Of a stretch of 49,052 nt of DNA, positions 18,304 through 26,322 are shown piece after piece. How positions within the stretch are numbered: position 1 is the first letter of the stretch; each line of letters begins with the position of its first letter. Made by a program: the position numbers and the translations under genes. Origin of the DNA: Mycolicibacter icosiumassiliensis (GTDB lineage: Bacteria > Actinomycetota > Actinomycetes > Mycobacteriales > Mycobacteriaceae); the NCBI RefSeq assembly GCF_900078685.2, contig NZ_LT546166.1, positions 1,272,021 through 1,321,072 of the forward strand. The letters run 5' to 3'. The notes beneath the pieces were generated by a model. That model saw only the letters and a program-made list of their open reading frames with translations, did not search any database and had not been told where the DNA came from.

Positions 18304-18963
18304 GTGGTGCGTCGACTGGTGGTTCTGCTGTGCGTAGCGCTGTGCGTGATGGGCGTGACTTCGGTGGCCGCGCCGCTGGCCGCGGCGGTCGTCGAACCGT
18401 GGTTCGGGAATGCGGTCGGCAATGCCACCCAGGTGGTTTCGGTTGTCGGAGTGGGGCATTCGACCGCCAAGATCGACGTCTACCAGCGGACTGCCGCGGG
18501 CTGGGAAGCGGTCGCGGCCGGGATTCCGGCACATGTGGGTTCGGCGGGCATCACCCGAGAGACCAAGGAAGGTGAGCCGTCGACCCCGATGGGGTTCTAC
18601 ACGCTCGATTCGGCGTTCGGCACCGCTCCGAATCCCGGCGGTGGCCTGCCGTATGTGCAGGTCGGATCCGACCATTGGTGGGACAGCGACTCGGGCAGTC
18701 CGACCTACAACACCATGCAGGTCTGCAAGAAGGCCCAGTGCCCGTTCAACACGGCGGTCAGCGAGAACCTCAACATCCCGCAGTACCGGCATGCGGTGGT
18801 CATCGGCGTCAACAAATCTCGCACACCCGGTGACGGCTCCGCCTACTTCTTTCACACCACCGACGGCGGGCCGACGGCGGGCTGCGTGGCCATCGATGAC
18901 GCGACGCTGGTGAAGATCATCGGCTGGCTGCGGCCGGGCGCGCTGATGGCAATCGCGAAGTAG
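18304..18963 (+). CDS. Secreted L,D-transpeptidase (YkuD-like)
   Basis: A 219-residue exported protein with an N-terminal signal (LVVLLCVALCVMGVTSVAAPLAAA, cleavage near residue 29). The catalytic region has His184 (YFFHTTDGG) and Cys194 (TAGCVAI), the arrangement of the YkuD L,D-transpeptidase family, which makes or modifies 3-3 cross-links in mycobacterial peptidoglycan. A TPMGFYTLDSAFG segment is also typical. The start is uncertain: GTG at 18304 gives a normal signal peptide; GTG 18307 is equally possible. No strong Shine-Dalgarno is seen. The ORF extends upstream only by overlap with the HAD-like gene. Confidence 0.8.
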   Translation: MVRRLVVLLCVALCVMGVTSVAAPLAAAVVEPWFGNAVGNATQVVSVVGVGHSTAKIDVYQRTAAGWEAVAAGIPAHVGSAGITRETKEGEPSTPMGFYTLDSAFGTAPNPGGGLPYVQVGSDHWWDSDSGSPTYNTMQVCKKAQCPFNTAVSENLNIPQYRHAVVIGVNKSRTPGDGSAYFFHTTDGGPTAGCVAIDDATLVKIIGWLRPGALMAIAK

Positions 18964-19433
18964 GCGGCGGGCTCCGCGGAATCTGACGAAGCGGTAGGAC
19001 TTTTGTCGGAGAGGGAACCAGCCTGGATCCTTCACCGGCGATCAGGTGTGGTCCCGTTTTGGTTGAGTCGCGATGTGGTGGCCCTCGCGGAAGCGTGCAC
19101 CAAGGCCTAGTCGGCAAATCGCCGAGTCAGCTAACAGATATGGTCGAGTAATCGACTGAGCGTCAAGAGATTAGCTATTCCTCAGCGAACTATCTGCGGC
19201 GTGTGGAACGTGTTTCAGGACCACTGGGGTGGCCGTTTCGGTTTGAATGATCATCGCAATCCGATGTGTTTGCCACTTCAGTCGATCTATCCATCTTGAG
19301 CAGCACCGATAGTGCACGCACTGAATTGCGGCAAAATCGACCATTCCGGCCAATTAAGAAGATGCCATGGAGAAGTTAATGGCTCTCAGCTGTACTTGCC
19401 TACACCTGAGCCGACACCATCCGAGGAGGCATC
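18964..19433. other. Intergenic region, comparatively AT-rich, no gene recognised
   Basis: About 470 bp without a credible gene on either strand. The composition is visibly lower in GC than its neighbours. It ends with a strong Shine-Dalgarno GAGGAGG at 19423-19429. It is probably the promoter and leader region for the porin-like or signal-leader ORF that follows. No tRNA, terminator with a clear stem, or known operator was found. Confidence 0.45.
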
Positions 19434-19682
19434 GTGCACCTGGCACCCGGCATCACTGTCGGCCGTCCGGCGCGGTTCGGCTCAGCCATGACGCTCAGCG
19501 AATCCACCGACCACAGTGAAGGGGCAGCATCTATGACTCGTCAGCACAACACCGACGCGTACTCGCGCGACGTCGTGATTCGTCGGGGGGGGGGGGCGTC
19601 CCCCTCCCTAACTAAGCCTTGTCGTATTTACCCCCTCGCCCCCGAGTGTGGGGCACCTTCCTGGGCTCGCCACGGTTCGTGA
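19434..19682 (+). pseudogene. Orphan 5' leader ORF with poly-G tract, probably the separated start of the porin gene
   Basis: GTG 19434 follows GAGGAGG by 4 nt and an internal ATG (19533) follows GAAGGGG, so translation signals look real. The ORF encodes a short Arg-containing stretch (MTRQHNTDAYSRDVVIRRG), of the kind that precedes a signal peptide, but then runs into a 12-G tract (19585-19596) and unrelated low-quality coding before stopping at 19680-19682. No hydrophobic signal core is present. The downstream porin lacks a signal peptide. A simple one-base shift in the G tract does not join them, because the porin frame meets TAA at 19609-19611. Disruption, or an assembly error, is likely. 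Confidence 0.35.
19592..19604. repeat. Poly-G tract and G5/C5 hairpin
   Basis: Twelve consecutive G at 19585-19596 run into CGT and CCCCC (19600-19604), so GGGGG (19592-19596) can pair with CCCCC around a 3-base loop. It is the longest homopolymer I noticed in the window and a natural spot for polymerase slippage or assembly error. Confidence 0.6.
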
Positions 19683-20745
19683 GGTGGCGCTGATCGCCAG
19701 CGACGCCTCGTCCGATCTGTTCGCGCCTTGGCAAGACGTGTTCAACACGGCATCCGGCAACGCCTCGACGCTGTTCAACGCCTTCTCCTTTGACAATGGT
19801 GTGGGGTGGCAGCAGCTCATTGCCAATCTCTCCGGCTACGCGCAGCAGATCATCGACGACCCGGCAAACATCACCCAGGTCACCGATGAGCTTCGGGAAA
19901 GCTGGAAGGCGGTGGACTCGGCGATCACGCTGATGAACGCCAACCCCGACACCGTGGCCAGCATCATTAGGCAGACGATGGATGGCACCCCAGCTTTCGG
20001 TCACATCCTGATGTTCGGTGAGATTCCGGGCTACTTGCCGGCCGATCAGGCTGCGTCGATCACGCCGATCATCAACTTTCTGGGTTCACCAATGAGTGCC
20101 ATCGTCATGGGCGCGTTAGGTCCGGGCATCAGCCCCTGGGTCGCGCTGCTGAACAGCATCACCGACGGGGACGGCCTGAACCAGACTCTGGCCAACATGA
20201 CCGGCGCCTTTTTCAACGGCGCCACCCTGGATTTGAGCAGCCTGACGCCGGCAATCAACAGTCTGGGTCTTTTCCCCGCGGGCATGGCCATGACCCAGTT
20301 GGATATCGCGTTCGGTGGGCTGCTCAGTCCCGGCGGTAACGTCGCCGCGGCCCCACTCAATGTGGTCGACGCCGATGACAATGTCATCGGCCAGTTGCCC
20401 GCGATCGGTGGGTCGATCTTCAACAGTGTCGGCCTGACCTTCACCGGAGTTCCGGCCATCAACACGCTGCAACTTAACAGCGACCCGATCGGTCCGCTGG
20501 GGGCCTGGCTGGGACTGAACCAGGTCATCGCCAGCCAACTCGGCTGGGGCTCCAACTGGGACGTCATAGTTGGCGGCCCAAATGTGCCTGCCATTCCGCC
20601 GGGCTCTGATGTCGTCTTCCCCACCCTGCCCGGCAGCGATTTCTTCAGCGACTTTTTCCCGGCCGACGGCGTCGGCGCCGGCGGTGCGGCGGCCACGGAC
20701 TTCGCCAGTGTGCTGTCTGACTTTTTCACCGGTCTGGGCGCCTAG
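19648..20745 (+). CDS. GjpA-like outer membrane porin, probably 5'-truncated
   Basis: The 365 residues from GTG 19648 match the mycobacterial GjpA-type porin family as I remember it: VREVALIASDASSDLFAPWQDVFNTAS, then GYLPADQAASITPIINFLGSP, NMTGAFFNGATLDLSSLTP, MTQLDIAFGGLLSPGG and GGSIFNSVGLTFTGVP. Family members start with a signal peptide, which is missing. The GTG start has no Shine-Dalgarno, and the frame upstream is blocked by TAA at 19609-19611. So either the real start has been lost or the sequence between 19585 and 19645 is wrong. It is followed by a PGRS gene 74 bp downstream on the same strand. Confidence 0.7.
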   Translation: MGHLPGLATVREVALIASDASSDLFAPWQDVFNTASGNASTLFNAFSFDNGVGWQQLIANLSGYAQQIIDDPANITQVTDELRESWKAVDSAITLMNANPDTVASIIRQTMDGTPAFGHILMFGEIPGYLPADQAASITPIINFLGSPMSAIVMGALGPGISPWVALLNSITDGDGLNQTLANMTGAFFNGATLDLSSLTPAINSLGLFPAGMAMTQLDIAFGGLLSPGGNVAAAPLNVVDADDNVIGQLPAIGGSIFNSVGLTFTGVPAINTLQLNSDPIGPLGAWLGLNQVIASQLGWGSNWDVIVGGPNVPAIPPGSDVVFPTLPGSDFFSDFFPADGVGAGGAAATDFASVLSDFFTGLGA

Positions 20746-20819
20746 ACCGGGCGCGTCAACTCCACCGACAACTTCCCACTAGCCAACAAAGACTTTTTTC
20801 TCAGGAGAGGTGTTCGCAC

Positions 20820-22899
20820 ATGAATCGTTGCCACATCAGTAGCCAGGCTCGTCCGATGGGACCGCGGCGCCATCATCGGGTGGCCGGTGCAGGCAGTGTG
20901 GTTGCCGCGTTTTTAGCGTTTGGGATGGCGCCGTTGGCGAGTGCGCCATGTGCGCAGGCCGACGCCGATGATCTGTTCGATCTCGACTGGCTCTCCGGCA
21001 TTTTCAGCCCCGCCGATACTGCGCTGCCACTGGATCTCGATCCGGGCTCGGCCTTGGGGTCGAGCTTCGACATGACGAGCTTCATCGACCAGTGGTTCTA
21101 CACCCCGATTCACAGTGTTCTTGAGGCATGGATCAACAACCCGTTCGGTGAGATGGTCAACAACGGCATCAACGACCTCGCCGGCATGTATCTGATCGGT
21201 GACGGTGCGGCCGGGACCGTGGTCAATCCCAATGGTGGCGACGGCGGCTTGTGGTTCGGCGACGGCGGCGCCGGCTGGAACAGTGACATCGCCGGCGTCA
21301 ATGGCGGTGACGGTGGGGCCGCCCTCGGGTTCTTCGGCAACGGCGGCGATGGTGGCGCGGGGGGTCTGGGCGCTGATGGCGGTGCTGGTGGTGCCGGTGC
21401 CACCTTTATGGGCAATGGCGGTGCCGGTGGCGCCGGTGGTGCCGGTGGCGTCGATGTTGCCGGGGGCAATGGTGGCGACGGTGGTATGGCGGTGGGCTGG
21501 CTGTTCGGCAACGGCGGAATCGGCGGCGCCGGCGCTAACGGTGTTGCCGGAACCTTCGCCAACGGCGGCACCGGAAACGGCAGTGCCGGCGGTAACGGCG
21601 GTACCGGTGGTGCCGGTGCTGATGCTGCCGACGGCACCGGTGGCTTGGGCGGTGCCGGCGGTGACGGCGGTGCCGGCGTCGCCCAGGGCGGTAATGGTGG
21701 TACCGGTGGTGCTTCCGGTGCGTCCACTGACGCCAACGCCGGTGCAGTCGGTGGGGCCGGCGGTCGGGGCGGCGACGCCTCCGGTGCTGTCGGCGTTCAG
21801 GGCGTGGCCGGTAACGGCGGCACCGGTGGTGCCGGCGGCATCAGCAACAGCGGGATCGCCGGTGCCGGCGGTAGCGGTGGTGACGGCGGTAACGGCGGCA
21901 CCACCGACGCCACCATCCAAACCTTCGGCGGTAGCGGCGGTGCCGGTGGGGCCGGCGGTGCCACCAGCGTCGGTAGCGGCGGTACCGGCGGCAACGGCGG
22001 AAACGGCGGCGATGGCACGGTCGGTGCCGGCGGTGGCCTGCTCGCCGGCACGTACGCGGCCGGCGGTAACGGTGGCGCCGGTGGTGGCGGCACGGCCATT
22101 ACCGCCTCAGGGATCGGTGGCCACGGTGGTGACGGCGGTAGCGGTGGTACCGGAACCGGCTGGAAAGACGTCAATGGTGTCGTCTTCACCGGCGCCCCAG
22201 GCACCGTCTACAGCGTGGGCGGCAACGGCGGCGACGCCGGCGCCGGTGGGTCCATCTTCGGTGGATCCGGGTCTCCCGGAGGTGACGGCGGCAACGGCGG
22301 CAACGGCGCCACCACCGGTGTGAGCGTGGGCGGTAATGGCGGTGTGGGCGGCTATAGCCCCCACGGAGCCGGCGGTGCCGGGGGTAGCGGGGGCAGCGGT
22401 ACGGCCACCGGCGGTAACGGCGGTGACGGCGGTAACGGCGGCAATGACCTGGCGGACAGCCCGGGGCTCGGCGGTGACGGCGGCGCAGGTGGCGCCAGCA
22501 CAGGGAGCACACCGATACCTACGAACACCCTCAACCTGTCCAGCCAGGGCGGTAACGGTGGTAACGGTGGCGCCGGCGGTGCCACCGGGGACAGCGGTGG
22601 TGCAGGGGGCGACGGCGGTAGTGGTAACGCCGGCAACGGGGGTAATGGCGGTAATGGCGGTACCGGCGGTCAAGGCGTTGGGGGGGTTACCGGCGCTATC
22701 GGGCGGTAACGGTGCCGCTGGCGGTAATGGCGGTAATGGCGGTAATGGCGGTAACGGGCCTCTGAGGGGCGGCGCTGCTGGGGCAGCCGGTACCGGCAGC
22801 GCTGGCGGTGCGGCCGGAACCGGCAGCCCTGCAGGCCAGGACGGCGATGGCGGCAACGATGGCACGCCCGGCCAGCCCGGGCAAAAGATCACTCCCTGA
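20820..22899 (+). pseudogene. Signal-peptide PGRS protein, frameshifted near its end
   Basis: The ATG at 20820 follows CAGGAGAGG. It encodes a signal peptide (cleavage near CAQA-DADD, residue 47), a non-repetitive region (about residues 48-130, ending in INDLAGMYLIGDGAAG), and a long PGRS domain of GG-A/N/D-GG repeats. There is no PE domain. The frame stops at 22707-22709 (629 residues), right after a run of seven G (22680-22686). Removing one G restores a reading frame that continues as glycine repeats and ends at the TGA of 22897-22899 with a PGQPGQKITP tail, like the gene at 2-343. It is therefore probably one gene of about 692 residues. Sequencing error, phase variation or true decay are all possible. 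Confidence 0.75.
22680..22686 (+). other. Seven-G run at the frameshift site
   Basis: Reading GTT GGG GGG GTT leads to a premature stop 21 bases later; with six G the frame reads GTT GGG GGG TTA and runs on as PGRS repeats for a further 60 or so codons. The site of the shift in the PGRS gene is therefore this homopolymer. Confidence 0.7.
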
Positions 22900-22988
22900 G
22901 ACCGACCATGAGAGATCGCTCCGCCACGGTCGTCGGGTCCGCTCTGGGCCCGGCGGCCGTCGGGGTTTCCGAGCTGCGTGAGGAGATT

Positions 22989-23579
22989 ATGGTCACCGCG
23001 AACACCCTGGTTGACCTCTTGCAGCGCCAAGCCGAACGGTATGGCGAGAAGGTGGCGTTTGCCTTCTCTTACAACGGAGATGGCGAGGACGAGAGTCGGC
23101 TGACCTTCCGCGAGTTGGACGTGAGGGCGCGGGCGCTCGCGGCCCATCTGCAACGGCAGGGTGCGACCGGTCAGCGGGTGTTGGTGTTCTGTCGCCCGAG
23201 TCTGGATGCGATCACCGGATATCTCGGTTGTCTGTATGCCGGTGCGATTGCGGTGCCGGCGCGTGAGCGGGTTGGCGCCGCGATGGTGGACGCGATCCAG
23301 GCGGGACTCGCCGAACACCATGGGATTCAAGCGGTCTCGGTGGTTCTGGTGCCGCCCAGGAGCATTCCCGTCACGTCCAGCGGCAAGGTCCAGCGCAGTG
23401 CCTGCCGGCAGTTGTTCCTCGACCGTGGTTTGGAAACGGTCGCCGAATGGTATGGGCCCTTGCAGCCGGCCCCGCCCGCCAACTCAGAAGAAGCACACAT
23501 GGCTGAGCTCATGCACTTGGTGTTGGCCCGGCGAAATGCCGGGGCGGGCGGGGGCGGTGGTAACGGTGGCATCGGCTAA
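22989..23579 (+). CDS. Mini-FadD: fused N- and C-terminal parts of a fatty acyl-AMP ligase
   Basis: ATG 22989 follows GAGGAG by 4 nt, and gives 196 residues. Residues 1-98 match the N-terminal part of the neighbouring FadD (ERYGEKVAFAFSYNGDG... to YAGAIAVPARERVG). From residue 99 it jumps to the extreme C-terminal part (IQAGLAEHHGIQAVSVVLVPPRSIPVTSSGKVQRSACR), which includes the Lys of the A10 loop. The middle of about 400 residues, with the P-loop and adenylate-binding motifs, is missing without a frame change. So it cannot be a normal ligase. The last residues (RRNAGAGGGGGNGGIG) are glycine-rich. Its last 14 bp overlap the complete FadD gene. Deletion derivative or regulatory partner are both possible. 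Confidence 0.75.
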   Translation: MVTANTLVDLLQRQAERYGEKVAFAFSYNGDGEDESRLTFRELDVRARALAAHLQRQGATGQRVLVFCRPSLDAITGYLGCLYAGAIAVPARERVGAAMVDAIQAGLAEHHGIQAVSVVLVPPRSIPVTSSGKVQRSACRQLFLDRGLETVAEWYGPLQPAPPANSEEAHMAELMHLVLARRNAGAGGGGGNGGIG

Positions 23580-25380
23580 CGCTGGCCACAGCGGGTCGCC
23601 CATCACGGTGCCGACCGCGGACACCCTGGTGGAGTTGGCGCGGCAGCAGGCCGCGCGGTATGGGGAGAAGGCGGCGTTGAGCTTCTCCTATCACGGTGAT
23701 GGCCGGGATGGTTGCGTGTTGACGTATCGCGAGTTGGATAGCTGTGCGCGGGCGATCGGGGCGGCATTGCAACACGTGGGTGCTGCGGGGTGCCGGGTGT
23801 TGGTGCTGTGTGGTCCCGGGTTAGACGGTATTGCAGGCATTTTCGGGTGCTGGTATGCCGGAGCTGTTCCGGTGCCGATATCGCAGCGGGTGGGGCCTCG
23901 ATTGTCGGCGGTGATCGCCGATGTGGAGCCGGGCTTCGCGGTGGCCTCGCCGGAATTGCCGCGCAGTGTCAGGTCGGCGGTGGATGCGCTGGCCGGATCG
24001 GTGCGTTGGTGTTCTACCACTGATAGTGATGCCGATGCCTGGGTAGCACCGTCCGTCGACGCCGACAGCATTGCGCTGATCCAGTATTCAGCGGGGTCGG
24101 CGCACTGCCCGAGGGGTGTGGTGTTGACCCACGAGAATGTGATGGTCAACCTGGAGGCGATTACTGCGGTGGGGTGGGGTGATTCGCGGGATGTGGCGGT
24201 GTCGTGGCTGCCGATGCATCAGCCGCTGGGGTTGATCGGCGCGGTGTTGGCGGGAATCTATGCCGGCGCCAGCACGGTGTTGATGGCGCCGTCGGCGTTT
24301 ATTGCCCGGCCGATGCGCTGGCTGGAGGCGATCTCGCGATACCGGGCCACGGTGACCGTGGCACCCGATGTCGCCTACCGGTTATGTGTGCAGCGCAGTA
24401 CCCCGGCGCAGCGTGCGGGGTTGGATGTGTCGTGTCTGTCCACGGCGATCACCGGGGTGCAGGTGCAGCCGGTACGGGCCGCCGCCATGGGGGCATTCGC
24501 CGAGGCGTTCGCCACGGCGGGGTTTCGCGCGCAGGCGTTCCTGCCGGTGTATGGGTTGGCCGAGGCCACCCTGGTGGTTGCCGGTGGTTCGCAATCCGAG
24601 CGAGCGGTGGTGCGTCTCGTGGATCAAATTGGGCTGCAATCGGGTTGGGCGCTGGATGCCGACGCGAACGATCCAGGCGCGGTCGTCGTGGTGGGGTGCG
24701 GGCGTCCCCGCCAGCAGGTGGTGATCGTTGACCCCGACACTCGGCTGGAGTGTGGGCCCGATGAAGTCGGCGAGATCTGGGTCAGCGGGCCCGGCGTCGC
24801 CCGAGGCTATTGGGGCGCACCCGCTCAGACGGATCGGATTTTTGAGGCGTTCCTGGCCGGCAGTGGTGAGGGCCCGTTTCTGCGCACCGGGGACCGGGGG
24901 TTCCTTTGGGGTGAGGAATTGTTCATCACCGGGCGCTGCCCGGATTTGGTGGTGCTGGGAGGGGTGCACTACTACCCGAACGCTCTTGAAGCGACAGTGC
25001 AGGACTGTCATTCGGTGTTGCTTTCGGGGCGTGGCGCGGTGTTCGCTGACGAATCCGAAAAGTTGGTGGTCGTCCAAGAGGTCAGCTGCCCGGTCGGGGA
25101 AGCCGAACTGGCTACGCTGGTGCCAAGGATCCAGTCGGCACTGCTCGAATCTTATGGTGTTCAAGCGGATTCGATCGTGCTGGTGGCACCGATGGGACTC
25201 CCCACCACCCCAAGTGGTGAGATCCGCCGTGCCGCCTGTCGATGGCAGTACCTCGACGGTGACCTCGACACCCTCGCGCACTGGCACGCACCGGGCCCAG
25301 CCCATACGCCGCGGGAGGCCAACGTCGTCGAACTCACCGAGGGCGTCACCGCCCGGCGGCAGCGGGTCTGCCACTCGTGA
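23566..25380 (+). CDS. Long-chain fatty acid-AMP/CoA ligase (FadD, FAAL-like)
   Basis: A 604-residue adenylate-forming enzyme that activates fatty acids, likely as acyl-AMP for transfer to a polyketide synthase or lipid. It has a P-loop variant (IQYSAGSAHCPRGVVLTHENV, canonical YTSGST-x-x-PKG), VYGLAEATL, RTGDRGFLWGEELFITGR, and the catalytic-Lys region (TTPSGEIRRAAC) where the family Lys position is occupied by Glu-Ile (PSGEIRR rather than SGKxRR). GTG 23566 overlaps the mini-FadD by 14 bp and is the first in-frame start; GTG 23608 is an alternative. The upstream ORF extension is a shadow. Which lipid pathway it serves cannot be seen here. Note the C-terminal Lys substitution. Confidence 0.8.
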   Translation: MASANAGHSGSPITVPTADTLVELARQQAARYGEKAALSFSYHGDGRDGCVLTYRELDSCARAIGAALQHVGAAGCRVLVLCGPGLDGIAGIFGCWYAGAVPVPISQRVGPRLSAVIADVEPGFAVASPELPRSVRSAVDALAGSVRWCSTTDSDADAWVAPSVDADSIALIQYSAGSAHCPRGVVLTHENVMVNLEAITAVGWGDSRDVAVSWLPMHQPLGLIGAVLAGIYAGASTVLMAPSAFIARPMRWLEAISRYRATVTVAPDVAYRLCVQRSTPAQRAGLDVSCLSTAITGVQVQPVRAAAMGAFAEAFATAGFRAQAFLPVYGLAEATLVVAGGSQSERAVVRLVDQIGLQSGWALDADANDPGAVVVVGCGRPRQQVVIVDPDTRLECGPDEVGEIWVSGPGVARGYWGAPAQTDRIFEAFLAGSGEGPFLRTGDRGFLWGEELFITGRCPDLVVLGGVHYYPNALEATVQDCHSVLLSGRGAVFADESEKLVVVQEVSCPVGEAELATLVPRIQSALLESYGVQADSIVLVAPMGLPTTPSGEIRRAACRWQYLDGDLDTLAHWHAPGPAHTPREANVVELTEGVTARRQRVCHS

Positions 25381-25399
25381 TCCGCGGAAAGCGTCGGGC

Positions 25400-25546
25400 G
25401 TGATGGCCGGTTTCCTTACCGGCCGAAATGCCTGTAAAGTAACGGAATTGGATCTGGCCGAACACAAGTCGTGGCAGCACTATCTGGCGACCGTGTTACG
25501 CATGACCACGCTGCTCAACCGGGAACTCACCGAGGTGCAGGCGTAG
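25400..25546 (+). pseudogene. Possible remnant of a MarR-type regulator N-terminus
   Basis: About 48 residues from GTG 25400 (ATG 25403). LDLAEHKSWQHYLATVLRMTTLLNRELTEVQ resembles the first helix of MarR regulators. The frame stops at 25544-25546 and no continuation was found in the other frames. It lies downstream of the FadD gene and convergent with vapC. It may also be an unrelated short protein. Confidence 0.4.
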
Positions 25547-25611
25547 CGGCTCGCGGGCGGTCATGGATTCGTCGCGCTAGGCCAACGCAACATTCGGGGG
25601 CGTGTGGGGAT

Positions 25612-26019
25612 TCACGGAAGAACGGTGAAGTTCTCGGTATGGCACGGACGGACGACGGTGAAGTGACGGCGGTCGACGGTCGCGATCTCACTGATGCCCA
25701 ACCGTTCTGCTGTGGTCACCACGGAGGCGTCGACGGTGCCAAGTGGCAGGTCTCGGTATCGCGCAACAAGCTCAGCGATCCGCAGCCAATCTCCCGCGGC
25801 TACTGGTTCGACGGCGAACGCACCGTCGGCCAAGTCGCCGAGGAATCGCACCTCAGGTTCGGCACCCAGTCGGGTGCCCAGCAGATAGGCCACCTCGGTG
25901 ATGACGAGTGTCGGGACGATCAACGGACCCGGATGGGTCTGTAGAAGTTCCAGCGACGCCGCATGGTGAGCATCGTCGGCGTCGACGTAGGCATATAACG
26001 GGCCCGCATCGACAACAAT
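25612..26019 (-). CDS. vapC: VapC family PIN-domain toxin ribonuclease
   Basis: PIN-domain RNase toxin. The acidic residues are visible: Asp4 (VVDAGPLYAY), Glu42 (ITEVAY), Asp97 (LGTVDASVV) and Asp116 (IATVDRRHF). The first canonical start in frame (TTG 25923) would remove Asp4, and the frame is open upstream to the antitoxin stop at 26025-26027, so the coding region must extend to about 26019, where the only candidate is ATT. With that start the length is 135 residues, normal for VapC. The start codon is the weak point; a rare ATT start or a sequence error are both possible. It is downstream of and coupled to vapB. M. tuberculosis has vapBC31 in the same neighbourhood. Confidence 0.75.
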   Translation of the reverse strand: MVVDAGPLYAYVDADDAHHAASLELLQTHPGPLIVPTLVITEVAYLLGTRLGAEPEVRFLGDLADGAFAVEPVAAGDWLRIAELVARYRDLPLGTVDASVVTTAERLGISEIATVDRRHFTVVRPCHTENFTVLP

Positions 26020-26024
26020 TGCCC

Positions 26025-26252
26025 CTATGGTCCGACCTCGGCAGCCAAGATCTCCTCGATACGCTCGGAGACATCGCTTCGACCGCTACGGCCGGCCGCC
26101 GCAGCGTTGAGGCGCCGACGGCCACCGGTCGTGCCAAGGTATGCCTCGAGCGCTTCACGGCTAACGTCCGAGATGGTCAAATTCCGTCGCTTAGCCTCGT
26201 GCCGCAGCCGAGCATCCAACGCGTCAGGGATCTTGACCGTCGTCCGTTTCAT
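26025..26252 (-). CDS. vapB: VapB family ribbon-helix-helix antitoxin
   Basis: The 75-residue protein from ATG 26250-26252 begins MKRTTVKIPDALDARLRHEAKRRNLTISDVSREALEAYLG, the CopG/Arc ribbon-helix-helix fold. The C-terminal part (SDVSERIEEILAAEVGP) would wrap the toxin. It is preferred to the upstream start at 26279, which lacks the usual N-terminus. A perfect 14-bp palindrome (26253-26266) touches the start and is the probable operator for autoregulation. Its stop (26025-26027) sits at the toxin start. Confidence 0.82.
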   Translation of the reverse strand: MKRTTVKIPDALDARLRHEAKRRNLTISDVSREALEAYLGTTGGRRRLNAAAAGRSGRSDVSERIEEILAAEVGP

Positions 26253-26266
26253 GTATGCCAGCATAC
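26253..26266. promoter_or_regulatory. Palindrome GTATGC-CA-GCATAC, putative VapB operator
   Basis: GTATGC at 26253-26258 and GCATAC at 26261-26266 are exact inverted copies with CA between. The element directly adjoins the vapB start codon, as expected for a toxin-antitoxin operator where the ribbon-helix-helix antitoxin blocks transcription. Confidence 0.6.
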
Positions 26267-26322
26267 CCAAGGTGTCCATCGCGCGCCGGCCAGAAGCGTG
26301 ATCGTTCAGGCCGGCGGGGCGC

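Noticed and set aside
18964..19433. Possible small RNA, tRNA or mobile element in the AT-rich gap
   Set aside because: No tRNA-like cloverleaf, terminal inverted repeats or transposase sequence could be seen.
21230..22680. Dense short GC repeats resembling a CRISPR array or tandem repeat locus
   Set aside because: The repeats code in frame for PGRS units, have no constant repeat/unique spacer structure and no cas genes are near.
20913..22709. Long minus-strand and alternate-frame ORFs (Pro/Ala/Thr/Val-rich) in the PGRS gene
   Set aside because: They are translations of the glycine-rich repeat in wrong frames; no start signals or family features.
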